Counted from the first letter of the stretch, positions 1 to 8,831 are shown. The stretch: 64,000 nucleotides of DNA from Herbiconiux flava (GCF_013409865.1 NZ_JACCBM010000001.1:930001-994000), one strand, 5' to 3'. The notes: generated from the sequence alone by a model not told the origin. A program made the numbers and translations.

Positions 1-1
1 C

Positions 2-1177
2 CGCGACGACAAGTTCTCCTTCGGTCTGTGGACCGTCGGCTACAACGGCGCCGACCCCTTCGGCGGCCCCACCCGCGCCCCCCTCGACGTGGTGCACGCC
101 GTCGAGAAGCTCTCCGAGCTCGGCGCCTACGGCCTCACCTTCCACGACGACGACCTGTTCGCCTTCGGCTCGACGGATGCGGAGCGCCAGACCCAGATCG
201 ACCGCCTCAAGCAGGTGCTCGCCGACACCGGCGTGATCGTGCCGATGGTCACCACCAACCTGTTCTCGGCGCCCGTCTTCAAGGACGGCGGCTTCACCTC
301 CAACGACCGCGCCGTGCGCCGCTTCGCGCTCCGCAAGGTGCTGCGGAACCTCGACCTGGCCGCCGAGCTCGGCGCGAAGACCTTCGTCATGTGGGGCGGC
401 CGCGAGGGCGCCGAGTACGACGCCGCGAAGGACATCCGCTCCGCCCTCGAGCGCTACCGCGAGGCCGTCAACCTGCTCGGCGACTACGTCACCGACAAGG
501 GCTACGACATCCGCTTCGCCATCGAGCCGAAGCCCAACGAGCCCCGCGGCGACATCCTGCTGCCGACCGTCGGCCACGCGCTGGCCTTCATCGAGACCCT
601 CGAGCGCCCCGAGCTCGTCGGCGTCAACCCCGAGGTCGGCCACGAGCAGATGGCGGGCCTGAACTTCGCGGCCGGCATCGCCCAGGCCCTCTACCAGGGC
701 AAGCTCTACCACATCGACCTCAACGGGCAGCGCGGCATCAAGTACGACCAGGACCTCGTGTTCGGCCACGGCGACCTGCACAACGCCTTCGCCCTGGTCG
801 ACCTGCTCGAGAACGGCGGCCCGAACGGCGGCCCGTCCTACGAGGGCCCGCGCCACTTCGACTACAAGCCCTCGCGCACCGAGGACGAGACGGGTGTCTG
901 GGAGTCGGCCAAGGCCAACATGCGCACCTATCTCATCCTCAAGGAGCGCGCCGCGGCGTTCCGCGCCGACCCCGAGGTGCAGGAGGCGCTCACCGCCGCC
1001 CGCGTGCCCGAGCTCTCGGTGCCGACCCTCGGTGAGGGCGAGTCGTACGACGCGTTCCTCGCCGACACCTCGGCCTACGAGGAGTTCGACGCCGACGCGT
1101 ACTTCAACGGCAAGGGCTTCGGCTTCGTGCGCCTGCAGCAGCTGGCACTCGAGCACCTCACGGGCGCCCGCTCCTAG
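2..1177 (+). CDS. xylA: Xylose isomerase, 5' end cut by the window
   Basis: Interconverts D-xylose and D-xylulose in the cytoplasm, the entry step of xylose use; the family also isomerises glucose. The reading frame is open from base 2, and the first residues match the family's N-terminus, so probably only about 8 residues and the start codon are missing. 391 residues are visible against about 388 for Streptomyces enzymes. The TIM-barrel catalytic and metal residues are all present: the FHDDD motif with the catalytic His/Asp pair, [11 protein letters not shown] with Glu and Lys ligands, NPEVGHEQM with Glu and His, HIDLNGQ and KYDQDL with the metal Asp residues, and HFDYKP with the last Asp. 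It ends at a strong hairpin shared with the convergent cytosine deaminase gene. The xylulokinase and regulator usually found beside it would lie upstream, outside the window. Confidence 0.96.
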   Translation, partial: RDDKFSFGLWTVGYNGADPFGGPTRAPLDVVHAVEKLSELGAYGLTFHDDDLFAFGSTDAERQTQIDRLKQVLADTGVIVPMVTTNLFSAPVFKDGGFTSNDRAVRRFALRKVLRNLDLAAELGAKTFVMWGGREGAEYDAAKDIRSALERYREAVNLLGDYVTDKGYDIRFAIEPKPNEPRGDILLPTVGHALAFIETLERPELVGVNPEVGHEQMAGLNFAAGIAQALYQGKLYHIDLNGQRGIKYDQDLVFGHGDLHNAFALVDLLENGGPNGGPSYEGPRHFDYKPSRTEDETGVWESAKANMRTYLILKERAAAFRADPEVQEALTAARVPELSVPTLGEGESYDAFLADTSAYEEFDADAYFNGKGFGFVRLQQLALEHLTGARS

Positions 1178-1189
1178 CGCGCACCTCTC

Positions 1190-1224
1190 TGATCCCCTCT
1201 CCTCCCCGCGAGGAGGGGGGATCA
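1190..1224. terminator. Bidirectional hairpin between xylA and the deaminase gene
   Basis: A 15-base arm (1190-1204) pairs with 1210-1224 with one mismatch, around a 5-base loop. It lies between two convergent genes and its right arm overlaps the stop codon of the deaminase gene. No clear U-tract follows, as is usual for high-GC actinobacterial terminators. Confidence 0.7.
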
Positions 1225-1677
1225 GGCGTCTTCGCCGATGTCCTCGTTCCAGAGGGCCGGTTCGGCCGCGATGAACTCGCGCATCAGCTCGATGCACTCG
1301 GGGTCGTCGAGCACGGTCACCTCGACGCCACGCTGGCGCAGGTAGTCCTCGCCGCCATAGAACGTCGTGTTCTCGCCGATGATCACGCGCGGGATGCCGT
1401 ACAGCAGGATCGCGCCCGTGCACATGTCGCACGGCGAGAGCGTCGTCACCATCGTGGCCCGGGCGTAGACCGAGGCGGGCAGCCGCCCGGCCGCCGCCAG
1501 GCAGTCCGTCTCGCCGTGCAGGATCGGCGAGTCGAGCTGCACCCGCTTGTTGTGGCCGGTGGCGAGCACCTCGCCGTCGACGATCAGCGCGGCGCCGATC
1601 GGGATGCCGCCGGTCGCCCGCCCGGCGCGCGCCTCGGCGATCGCATGGCTCAGCAGTTCGGTGTCGGTGGGGGCCAT
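1222..1677 (-). CDS. Cytosine deaminase, yeast FCY1-like
   Basis: A cytidine-deaminase-fold zinc enzyme of 151 residues, predicted to hydrolyse cytosine to uracil and ammonia. Visible motifs are HGE at 54-56 (zinc His and proton-shuttle Glu) and SPCDMC at 81-86 (two zinc Cys). The stretch after it, CTGAILLYGIPRVIIGEN, and the end NEDIGE resemble fungal Fcy1 closely rather than TadA or bacterial CodA. It has an AAGGAG ribosome site before the ATG. It is the last gene of the leftward operon of nucleobase/nucleoside ABC transport genes, 51 bases after the frameshifted permease. The context fits pyrimidine salvage. Guanine deaminase is a less likely alternative because the C-terminal swap found in that family is not seen. 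Confidence 0.85.
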   Translation of the reverse strand: MAPTDTELLSHAIAEARAGRATGGIPIGAALIVDGEVLATGHNKRVQLDSPILHGETDCLAAAGRLPASVYARATMVTTLSPCDMCTGAILLYGIPRVIIGENTTFYGGEDYLRQRGVEVTVLDDPECIELMREFIAAEPALWNEDIGEDA

Positions 1678-1728
1678 CGTTCGCTCCTTGTGAAGATCGG
1701 TCGTGGGTGGGTCGGGGGCTCGGAAGGT

Positions 1729-2629
1729 CTACGCGCGCCGGTACGGCGTCAGGTACGCGCCGGGGTACCGCACCCGTCGTCCCCACACGGCGAGGGCCGC
1801 GATGACGACGAGGTACGGCAGCGCGATCAGCAGTTCATTGGGCACGGCGCTGAACAGCGGCGTGATGGCGAGCTGCAGCTGCAGCGCATCCGTGAAGCCG
1901 AACAGCAGCGCGCCTGCCACCACCGGCCAGACGCGCCAGCGGCCGAAGATCACCAGGGCGATGCAGATCCAGCCGCGGCCCGACACGATGTCGAGCGTGA
2001 AGCTGCCGAGCAGCGACAGCGTCAGGAACGACCCGCCCACCGCCATCAGCACGCTTCCGAGCATCAGCGCGGCGTAGCGGGTGCGGGCCACGGGGATGCC
2101 GGCCGCATCCGCCGCCTCGGGGTTCTCGCCCACGGCGTGCAGCCGCAGGCCGAACCCGGTCGAGCGGAGCACCCACCAGAGCGCCGGTGCGAGCACGAGG
2201 AACGCCACGAACGTCATCGGGTACTGCGCGAGCATCCCGAGCCCGGGGAACCAGCGGTCGAACTTCTCGGTCACCGACTGCGTGCCGGTCGAGAACAGCA
2301 GCCGGTTGGTGAAGTCGCAGGCGGCGACGAGCAGCAGCGTGGTGCCGAGGCCGGCGACGTGCTGGTTCACCCCGAGGGTCACGGTGAGCAGGCCCATCAG
2401 GGCGCCCGCCGCCAGCCCGGCGACGACCGCGGTGCCGATGCCGAGGTACGGGTTGCCGGTCGTCACCGCCGTGAGGAAGCCGACGAAGGCGCCGGCGTAC
2501 ATCGTGCCCTCGATGCCGAGGTTCAGGATGCCCGCCCGCTCGTTGATCAGGGCGCCGAGCGCCGCCCAGACGAGCGGGGGTGGCGATGGTGAGGGTCGCC
2601 GCGAGCACGGCGAGCACGGGGAAGTCCAT
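1729..2629 (-). pseudogene. Nucleoside-type ABC permease (second), with a +1 frameshift
   Basis: A multipass inner-membrane permease of the BMP/simple-sugar importer type (YufQ/NupQ-like). The ATG at 2629 shares one base with the stop of the upstream permease, so this is the expected start. From it the frame reads MDFPVLAVLAATLTIAT and then leaves the family sequence. One base off, it continues as PLVWAALGALINERAGILN and runs to the stop at 1729 with normal membrane segments. The switch occurs at a run of five G (2576-2580) where four would keep the frame. Either the gene is disrupted, or the fifth base is a sequencing error. Internal initiation at 2502 would give a 257-residue protein without the first helix and the conserved ERAGILNLGIEG motif. 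Confidence 0.85.
2576..2580 (-). other. Homopolymer at the frameshift in the permease
   Basis: Five G on the + strand (five C in the coding strand). Removing one restores an unbroken permease frame from 2629 to 1729. The rest of the gene shows no other defect, which favours either a recent event or a base-calling error. Confidence 0.75.
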
Positions 2630-3705
2630 CAGCTGCCCTCCCTTCGGGAGCCGGCGCGTCTGGTGAAGGCGAGGCGGTAGCGCCGGGCGGCCAGCAGCGC
2701 CACGACCGCGAGGAGCAGCGTCGAGCTGACGATCGCGCCCATCTGGGTGGGCAGCTGCAGCGTGATCGACGCGTTCTGCGCCCCCACCGCGATGTCGCCG
2801 AGCAGCAGCGCGACGAGCAGCACGCCGCCGGCGGTCAGGGCACCGAGCGTGGCGACCACGACACCGGTGTAGCCGTAGCCGTTCGAGATGCTCGCGGTGA
2901 GCTGGTGCTGCACGCCGAGCACCTGCGAGGCGCCGCCGAGCCCGGCGATCCCGCCCGACACGAGGGCCGAGCGGAACTGCAGCGACGACACCCGGATGCC
3001 CGAGAAGCGCGCCGCGGCCGGCGACTGCCCCGCGGCGCGGAGGCGAAGCCCGAGCGGGGTGAACGACATCACGACGAAGGCGACGACGACGAGCAGCAGG
3101 CCCACGACGAGCCCCCAGTGCACCCGGGATCCGTCCACCAGGGTGGGCAGCGTGTATCCGGCGCCGTAGCGATCGGAGTCGGGGAAGCCGGTCTCCGAGT
3201 TCCGCCAGGGCCCGTTGAGCAGTCCCTGCACGAGCAGCAGCGCGACCGGGTTCAGCAGCAGCGTGGTCACGACCTCGTCGATGTTCGCGTGCCGTTTCAG
3301 CAGCGCCGGCACGAGCGCCCAGAGCAGCCCGCCGAGAGCGCCCGCGCCGAGCGCGAGCGGCAGGGCGACGAGCGGGGGGAGACCCGGCAGGGCGAGCCCC
3401 GGGACGGTGGCCGCGATCGCGCCGGCGAGGAACTGGCCCTCCGCGCCGATGTTGTAGTAGCCGACGCGGAAGGCGATGGCGACGGCGAGTCCGGTGAAGA
3501 TGAGGGGCGTGGTGGAGAGCAGCACCTCGCCGATGCCCGACGGCGTGGTGAGGGGGGTGACGAGGTAGCGCTGATAGGCCGCGATCGGGTTCGCGCCGGC
3601 GAGGCGGATCGGCCCCGCCGTCAGCAGCAGCGTGAGCACGACGGCGGCCAGCACGGCCGCGGGGGCGAGCCAGCGCGACTCGCTCGCGCGCAGGACGATC
3701 TTCAC
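2629..3705 (-). CDS. Nucleoside-type ABC transporter permease (first)
   Basis: An inner-membrane channel subunit of a BMP-family importer (YufP/NupP-like), 358 residues with about ten hydrophobic segments. Family motifs are visible: GYYNIGAEGQFLAGA near residues 95-110, the cytoplasmic-loop sequence HANIDEVVTTLLLN, and SPAAARFSGI. The GTG start at 3705 overlaps the ATPase stop by four bases (GTGA), and the gene's own stop overlaps the next permease's ATG by one base, so the four genes are translationally coupled. With the ATPase and lipoprotein upstream it forms a nucleoside or nucleobase importer. The cytosine deaminase at the end of the operon suggests a pyrimidine substrate. Confidence 0.9.
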   Translation of the reverse strand: MKIVLRASESRWLAPAAVLAAVVLTLLLTAGPIRLAGANPIAAYQRYLVTPLTTPSGIGEVLLSTTPLIFTGLAVAIAFRVGYYNIGAEGQFLAGAIAATVPGLALPGLPPLVALPLALGAGALGGLLWALVPALLKRHANIDEVVTTLLLNPVALLLVQGLLNGPWRNSETGFPDSDRYGAGYTLPTLVDGSRVHWGLVVGLLLVVVAFVVMSFTPLGLRLRAAGQSPAAARFSGIRVSSLQFRSALVSGGIAGLGGASQVLGVQHQLTASISNGYGYTGVVVATLGALTAGGVLLVALLLGDIAVGAQNASITLQLPTQMGAIVSSTLLLAVVALLAARRYRLAFTRRAGSRREGS

Positions 3706-5273
3706 GCGGCCTCCACCGCCGATCCGGTCATCAGCAGTCCGAGCTCGGCGCGGGTCGTGCGTGCCGCCGGCACGTCGCCCACGATCCGGCCGGAGACCAT
3801 CACGACGATGCGGTCGCAGAGGCCGAGCAGCTCGTCGAGGTCCTCCGAGACGACGAGCACGCCGGCGCCCCCGGCCCGGAGCGCCCGCAGCTGCTCGTAG
3901 ACGTACGCGCAGGCGCCCACGTCGAGGCCGCGGGTCGGCTGCGACGCCACCAGCGCGCGCGGATCGCGGGCGATCGCGCGGGCGAGCAGCACCTTCTGCA
4001 TGTTGCCGCCCGACAGGCTGCGGATGGGGTCGCCGGCCGACGCGCGGATGTCGAAGCGCTCGATCAGGGCGGCGACGTGGGCGCGCACCCGGCGCCGCGA
4101 GGTGAACGGGCCGACGCGGAAGCGGTCGAGGTCCTCGAGCACGAGGTTCTGCTCGACGGACAGGTTCAGCACGACGCTGCCCCGGCGGTCCTCGGTGAGT
4201 CGCCCGAGCCCGGCGCGGATGCGGGCGGTCACGTCGAGGGCGGTGATGTCGGTGCCGCCGACGTGCACGCTGCCGGAGGACGGCTCCGTCATGCCGCAGA
4301 GCACCGAGACGAGCTCGGTCTGTCCGTTGCCCGAGACGCCGGCGACTCCGACGATCTCGCCCTCCGCGACGGTCAGGGTGACAGCGTCGAGGAGGGGCCG
4401 GCCCCGGCCCGCGAGGGAGAGGGCGGTGATGCCCAGTGCCGCGGGGGCGGCGGATGCCGGAGCGCTCGGGCGGGCATCCGGAACCCCGGCGGGCGCCGTC
4501 GTGGGCTCGGCCGGCGTCAGCCCGAGAGGCGCCGTCGGCACGGCCGTGGTCGACCCGCCGACCATCAGCTCGGCGATCCGCGCCGGCACGAGCCCGGCGG
4601 CCGGCACGTCGGCGACGATCCGGCCCCGGCGGAGGATGCTGACCCGGTCGGCGATCTCGACGACCTCGTGCAGCTTGTGCGAGATGAAGATCACGCCCAT
4701 CCCGTCGGCGGTCAGCCGGCGCACGGTGGCGAAGAGCACCTCGACGTCCTGCGGGGTGAGCACGGCGGTCGGCTCGTCGAGGATCAGCAGACGGCAGTCG
4801 TGGAAGAGCGCCTTCACGATCTCGACCCGCTGGCACTCGCCGACGGAGAGCCCGCCGACCACCGCATCCGGCTGGATGGGGACGCCGATGCGCTCGGCCG
4901 CCTCGAGCACGCGTGCCCGGGCCGCCGGCCGGCTGACACGGCCGAGACCGGAGCCGGCCAGCATCAGGTTCTCGGTCACGGTCATGGTGTCGATCAGCGA
5001 GAACTCCTGGGTCACCATGCCGATGCCCGCCGCCATCGCGGCCGCCGGCCCGTTCACCCGCACCACCTCGCCGTTCACGAGGATCACGCCCTCGTCGGCC
5101 TGGCTGAGACCGTAGAGGATGCGGGTGAGGGTCGACTTGCCGGCTCCGTTCTCGCCGAGCAGCGCGAGCACTTCGCCCGGCTGCACGGCGAGATCGATGG
5201 CGTCGTTGGCGGTGAGGGTTCCGAACCGCTTGGTAATGCCCCTGAGTTCGGCCAGTGGTGCGGAGACGGTCAC
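3702..5273 (-). CDS. Double-domain ABC transporter ATPase for nucleosides/nucleobases
   Basis: A cytoplasmic ATPase of 523 residues with two fused nucleotide-binding domains, as in the sugar/nucleoside importers (YufO/NupO, RbsA). The first domain has a full Walker A (GENGAGKST, 40-48), the signature LSVGECQR and Walker B LLILDEPTAVL. The second domain has a degenerate P-loop (GVSGNGQTE, without the GKS/T) but keeps the signature LSGGNMQK, a pattern usual in this family. An Ala/Pro-rich linker of about 40 residues (APSAPASAAPAA) separates the domains. It starts six bases after the lipoprotein gene and overlaps the permease start at its end. Confidence 0.93.
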   Translation of the reverse strand: MTVSAPLAELRGITKRFGTLTANDAIDLAVQPGEVLALLGENGAGKSTLTRILYGLSQADEGVILVNGEVVRVNGPAAAMAAGIGMVTQEFSLIDTMTVTENLMLAGSGLGRVSRPAARARVLEAAERIGVPIQPDAVVGGLSVGECQRVEIVKALFHDCRLLILDEPTAVLTPQDVEVLFATVRRLTADGMGVIFISHKLHEVVEIADRVSILRRGRIVADVPAAGLVPARIAELMVGGSTTAVPTAPLGLTPAEPTTAPAGVPDARPSAPASAAPAALGITALSLAGRGRPLLDAVTLTVAEGEIVGVAGVSGNGQTELVSVLCGMTEPSSGSVHVGGTDITALDVTARIRAGLGRLTEDRRGSVVLNLSVEQNLVLEDLDRFRVGPFTSRRRVRAHVAALIERFDIRASAGDPIRSLSGGNMQKVLLARAIARDPRALVASQPTRGLDVGACAYVYEQLRALRAGGAGVLVVSEDLDELLGLCDRIVVMVSGRIVGDVPAARTTRAELGLLMTGSAVEAA

Positions 5274-5279
5274 GCGGAG

Positions 5280-6407
5280 CTACTCCCCGACGGTCGTGGA
5301 GCCCGCGGGCGCCTCTTCGTCGATCGGGGTCTCGAAGCTCCCGTCGAGGATCTCGGCCTGCCGAGCCTCTACCGCCGTGGTGAGCGTGGACGGGATCTCG
5401 AAGGCGGTGCCGGTGTTGACCGGCGCGAGCGCGCTGCCGCCGTTCACCATGAAGGAGTACTCCCCGAGGTCCGCGGCCTCGTAGCTGCCGTCCTCGACGG
5501 CGGAGACGACGGCCTCGACGGTGGGACGCATGTCCCAAAGCAGCGAGGACACGACGTACTCGGGTGCCTCGGACTGCTGGTCGACCATCATGCCGAACAC
5601 CGGGAGGCTGTTCTCGGACGCGGCCGCGATCACCCCGGCCCGCTCGGCGAAGAGCACGTCGGCGCCTCCGGCGATCGCGGCCTCGGCGGCCTGCTTCGCG
5701 GTGGCGGGGTCGAAGAAGGAGTTGATGAACGAGACCGTCACGGTCGCCGAGGGGTTGGTCTCCTGGGCGCCCGCGATGAAGCCGTTCACGATCCGGTTGA
5801 CCTCGGGGATCGGCATGGCCGCCACGACGCCGATGGTGCCGCTCTTCGTGAGGCCGCCGGCCATCATGCCGGCGAGGTAGGCCGGGTCCTGCATCCAGTT
5901 GTCGAAGACGCTGAAGTTCGGTGCCTGCTCCTCGTCGCCAGAGCCGAACGCGAAGGCGATGTCGGGGAAGTCGGCGGCCACGGCGCGTACCGCGTCCTCG
6001 GCGGCGAAGGCGTCGCCGATGATGATGTCGGGCTCCTGGTTGGCGATGATGTCGCGCAGGCCGCTCTCCATCTCGTCGGCCGTGGCGAGGTTGTCGACGT
6101 GCTGGTACTCGATCAGCCCGTCCTCGGCTGCGCTCTCGAGCGCGGCGTGGATCGCGCCGTCCCACGGCTCCTCGAGCGGGGTCGCGAACGCGCCGAACAC
6201 CAGCGGGAGGCCGGAGTCGGCGGTGGCCGCGTCGCCGGCCGGCTCGTCACCCGTGGCACCGCCGCAGCCGCTCAGGCCGACGATCACGGCGGCGGCGAGA
6301 CCGAGCGCGGCGAAGCCGGTCGCCGAACGGCGGCCGCGTCCGCGGGTGGTGCGGTCGGTGGATCCGGGGGTGGGACCGGTGGTTCGGGTGCTGGGGCCGC
6401 GAGTCAT
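5280..6407 (-). CDS. BMP-family substrate-binding lipoprotein
   Basis: Membrane-anchored receptor of the nucleoside/nucleobase importer, 375 residues. The lipobox LSGC is at 45-48, after an unusually long, Thr/Gly/Arg-rich N-terminal stretch of about 28 residues. The body shows the Bmp fold: LVFGAFATPLEEPWDGAIHAAL, then NQEPDIIIGDAFAAEDAV and AGMMAGGLTKSGTIGVV. The start at 6407 was chosen because AGAGG lies at a good distance upstream; an ATG at 6455 in the same frame has no such support. It heads the operon that ends with cytosine deaminase. The 136-base gap to the divergent PucR gene holds a perfect inverted repeat that probably controls both directions. Confidence 0.9.
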   Translation of the reverse strand: MTRGPSTRTTGPTPGSTDRTTRGRGRRSATGFAALGLAAAVIVGLSGCGGATGDEPAGDAATADSGLPLVFGAFATPLEEPWDGAIHAALESAAEDGLIEYQHVDNLATADEMESGLRDIIANQEPDIIIGDAFAAEDAVRAVAADFPDIAFAFGSGDEEQAPNFSVFDNWMQDPAYLAGMMAGGLTKSGTIGVVAAMPIPEVNRIVNGFIAGAQETNPSATVTVSFINSFFDPATAKQAAEAAIAGGADVLFAERAGVIAAASENSLPVFGMMVDQQSEAPEYVVSSLLWDMRPTVEAVVSAVEDGSYEAADLGEYSFMVNGGSALAPVNTGTAFEIPSTLTTAVEARQAEILDGSFETPIDEEAPAGSTTVGE

Positions 6408-6491
6408 CGGGTGCCTCTCAAGGGGGTCGTCGGTGCCGTGTGGTGCAGGATTCACCCGAGGTTACGGGCATCCGGTCGCCGCATTCCAGGG

Positions 6492-6532
6492 ACAGACCGT
6501 TATTTCGACGCCGTAAACACTGGACGGTCTGT
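6492..6532. promoter_or_regulatory. Inverted repeat between the importer operon and pucR-like gene
   Basis: ACAGACCGT at 6492-6500 and its exact complement ACGGTCTGT at 6524-6532 are 32 bases apart centre to centre, about three helical turns. The right arm touches the -10 of the PucR gene. It is a good candidate operator for PucR acting on itself and on the divergent importer operon. Confidence 0.6.
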
Positions 6533-6537
6533 ACGGT
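6532..6537 (+). promoter_or_regulatory. -10 hexamer of the leaderless pucR-like gene
   Basis: TACGGT, then exactly six bases to the ATG at 6544. Transcription would start on or next to the start codon. No ribosome site is visible. Confidence 0.6.
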
Positions 6538-6543
6538 GGTCGG

Positions 6544-8112
6544 ATGGTCTTCACCGTGGCGGAGTTGATGGCGCTGCCCGCCGTGGTGCGCGCGCGGCCC
6601 GAGGTGGCGGCCGGGGGCGAGGGCTTCGGCCGGCGGCCGGTGCGGTGGGTGCACACCTCCGAGATCTTCGAGATCGCCCCACTGCTGCGCGGCGGCGAGG
6701 TGCTGCTGACGACCGGCCTCGGGCTCGTCGCCGTGTCGGCGGATGCCCGGCGGAGCTACATCGCCGACCTCGCCCGCGTGGGCGTGGCCGCCCTGCTCTT
6801 CGAACTCGGCCGCACCTTCCCGACGGTGCCGCCCGAGATCGTCGACGAGGCGGAGCGCGCCGGACTGCCCCTCGTGCTGCTGCACGGGGTGGTGCCGTTC
6901 ATCGAGGTGACGGAGGTCGCGCACGCGCGGATCCTCGGCGGCGAGCTGACCGGCCTGCGCTTCGCGGCGCGCCTCCAGGAGCGCCTGACGCTGGCGCTCG
7001 GCGACGATCGCGGTCTGGTGGCGTTCGTCGGCGCGATCAGCACCGGGTCGGGCTTCGCGGCGTCGCTGCACTCGGCGGCCGGTGAGCTGGTGGCCGGTGT
7101 CGACCCGGCCGAGGCGGATGCCCGGGCCGCCGTCGAGGTGGAGGCGCCCGTGCTCGTCGGCGGTGAGGCCTGGGGCCGGCTCGTGCTCCGGGAGACGGCG
7201 CCGGCCGCGGATGGCGACGGCCCCGACGCGGTGCAGCAGCAGATGCGGCTCGTGCTCGGCGTGGCGGCTCCGCTCGTCGCGCTCGAGGTCGCCCGCTCGG
7301 GGGAGGCCCCGGTGAGCCGGCGGCAGGCGGGGGCGGAGCTGCTCCGCGACATGGTCACCGGCCGCTACGTGTCGACCGAGGAGCTGGTGGCGCGGGCCAT
7401 CGGGGTCGGACTGCGCATCCGGCCCGGGCAGGTCGCGGTCGCCCTCTGCGTGCGCGCCCGGTCGGCCGGGGCGAGTGCGGCCGACGTGCTGATCGCCGCC
7501 CGGGCCGTGGCCGGTCGCCTGCTCGGCGCGGCGCTCGTCGCCGAGCACGAGGGCGACGTGCTGATCGGGGCCCTGCTGCGGCCCCGGGAACTGCGCAGCG
7601 TGCTCGCCCGCTTCGCCGACGACCTGGGCCGCGAGCTGCGATCGACCGTCGGCGGGGGCGTGCTGGTGAGCGCCGGCCCGCCCGTCGACGACGTGCCGGC
7701 CCTCGTCAGCGCCTTCCCGAGCGCGCGCGAGACCGCCCGGCTGGCCGCGCGGCTGACGCCCTCGGCCGTCGTGGTGCTCGCCGCCGACTTCGCGCTCTAC
7801 CAGCTCCTCGTCTCGCTCGTCGACGACGAGGCGCTGGAGGGATTCGTGGCCGGACAGCTCGGGCCGCTGCTCGAGCACGACGCCCGCACCGGCGCGGGGC
7901 TCGTGATGACCCTCGACGCGTTCCTCGCCGCCGGCCTGTCGAAGACGCGCACGGCCGAGGCGCTGGGCATCCGGCGGCAGACCCTCTACGGCCGGCTCGA
8001 GCGCATCGAGACGCTGCTCGGCGGTCTCGACCTCGACGACCGCGAGCGCCGTCTGGCCCTCGACCTGGCCCTGGTCAGCTGGCGGCTGCGGCTCTCGGCG
8101 ACCCGCGCCTGA
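6544..8112 (+). CDS. PucR-family transcriptional regulator
   Basis: A DNA-binding regulator of 522 residues. The N-terminal PucR sensor-like domain covers about 1-125 (VRWVHTSEIFEIAPLLRGGEVLLTTG is its hallmark). A middle GAF/GGDEF-like region follows, and a PucR-type C-terminal helix-turn-helix lies at about 455-490 (LDAFLAAGLSKTRTAEALGI, then RRQTLYGRLERI). PucR proteins usually activate purine or pyrimidine catabolism genes in response to a metabolite. Its head-to-head placement with the nucleobase importer and cytosine deaminase operon makes that operon the likely target. The start codon directly follows a -10 with a six-base gap, so the mRNA is probably leaderless. Confidence 0.88.
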   Translation: MVFTVAELMALPAVVRARPEVAAGGEGFGRRPVRWVHTSEIFEIAPLLRGGEVLLTTGLGLVAVSADARRSYIADLARVGVAALLFELGRTFPTVPPEIVDEAERAGLPLVLLHGVVPFIEVTEVAHARILGGELTGLRFAARLQERLTLALGDDRGLVAFVGAISTGSGFAASLHSAAGELVAGVDPAEADARAAVEVEAPVLVGGEAWGRLVLRETAPAADGDGPDAVQQQMRLVLGVAAPLVALEVARSGEAPVSRRQAGAELLRDMVTGRYVSTEELVARAIGVGLRIRPGQVAVALCVRARSAGASAADVLIAARAVAGRLLGAALVAEHEGDVLIGALLRPRELRSVLARFADDLGRELRSTVGGGVLVSAGPPVDDVPALVSAFPSARETARLAARLTPSAVVVLAADFALYQLLVSLVDDEALEGFVAGQLGPLLEHDARTGAGLVMTLDAFLAAGLSKTRTAEALGIRRQTLYGRLERIETLLGGLDLDDRERRLALDLALVSWRLRLSATRA

Positions 8113-8143
8113 GGGGGGCCGGCGGTCGCGGTCGAGGCCGGCG

Positions 8144-8818
8144 CTAGCGCTGGGTGAAGCGGCTCAGGATGCCCGCGAGGTCGTCGGGCTCGCCTGCCTC
8201 CTGGGCCAGGGCCCGCTGCTCGACGGCCGCGATGTGTGCGTCGACCAGTCGCTGGGCCTCGTCGCCGTCGCCCGCCCGCAGCGCGTCGACCAGGGCCACG
8301 TGCTCCGCCAGGCTGTCGTGCTGCGGGTGCGCCTGCCCGTACACCGCGAGGATCAGCGTCGTGCGCCCCACCACCTCCTCGAGGTAGCGGCGCAGCAGCG
8401 CGTTGCCCGTCAGCCCCGCGAGCAGCATGTGGAACTCAGCCCCGAGCCGCACCGAGCGCTTGTGGTCGCCCTCGTCGGCGGCGAGCCGCTCCTCGTCGAT
8501 CTGGGTGCTCAGGATGCGCTCGCCCTCGTCGCTCCAGCGCAGGGCGACGAGTCGCACCACCTCGCGCTCCAGGGCGCGGCGCACCTCGAAGGCGTCGAGC
8601 GCCTCTTCCCGGCTGGGCTGCGCGACCGTGGCCGACTTCGTCTTGCCGATGTCGACGAGCCCCTCGCCGGCGAGTCGCGCGAGAGCGGCGCGGATCAGCG
8701 TGCGACTGACGCCGAAGTGCTCGCCGAGGTCGCTCTCGGGCAGCTTCGTGCCGGGCTTCAGGGCGTTCTCCATGATCGCCTCGCGCAGGGCGGCATAGGC
8801 GTTCTCGGCGCGGGGCAT
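8144..8818 (-). CDS. GntR-family (FCD) transcriptional regulator
   Basis: A 224-residue regulator with an N-terminal winged helix (NAYAALREAIMENALKPGTKLPE then HFGVSRTLIRAALARLAGEGLV, residues 4-55) and a helical FCD ligand domain carrying metal-type His positions (GAEFHMLLAGLTGN; AEHVALVDALRAGD; DAHIAAV). FCD regulators usually bind small carboxylates or amino-acid derivatives. The start at 8818 was preferred over an upstream in-frame GTG because a TATACT -10 lies six bases before it. It is divergent from the DUF1989 operon and probably controls it; GTATAC sequences lie at both promoters. Confidence 0.88.
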   Translation of the reverse strand: MPRAENAYAALREAIMENALKPGTKLPESDLGEHFGVSRTLIRAALARLAGEGLVDIGKTKSATVAQPSREEALDAFEVRRALEREVVRLVALRWSDEGERILSTQIDEERLAADEGDHKRSVRLGAEFHMLLAGLTGNALLRRYLEEVVGRTTLILAVYGQAHPQHDSLAEHVALVDALRAGDGDEAQRLVDAHIAAVEQRALAQEAGEPDDLAGILSRFTQR

Positions 8819-8824
8819 GCTGCG

Positions 8825-8831
8825 AGTATAC
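8825..8831 (-). promoter_or_regulatory. -10 and possible operator of the GntR gene
   Basis: TATACT on the minus strand (8825-8830), six bases before the ATG at 8818, so a leaderless transcript is expected. It overlaps the palindrome GTATAC (8826-8831), a core frequently seen in GntR/FCD operators, which would allow autorepression. Confidence 0.55.

Noticed and set aside
2629..6165. A single very long leftward open frame of about 1178 codons.
   Set aside because: Only its last 358 codons encode a real permease. The rest is Arg/Gly/Pro-rich out-of-frame translation of the ATPase and lipoprotein genes, an effect of high GC.
4077..7085. A rightward open frame of about 1000 codons.
   Set aside because: It is antisense to the importer operon, has no domain similarity, and its composition is that of a high-GC shadow frame.
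8119..8142. Two GCCGGC words between the convergent PucR and GntR genes as a terminator.
   Set aside because: Each word is its own complement and the pairing is only six bases in a GC-rich gap; too common by chance to call.
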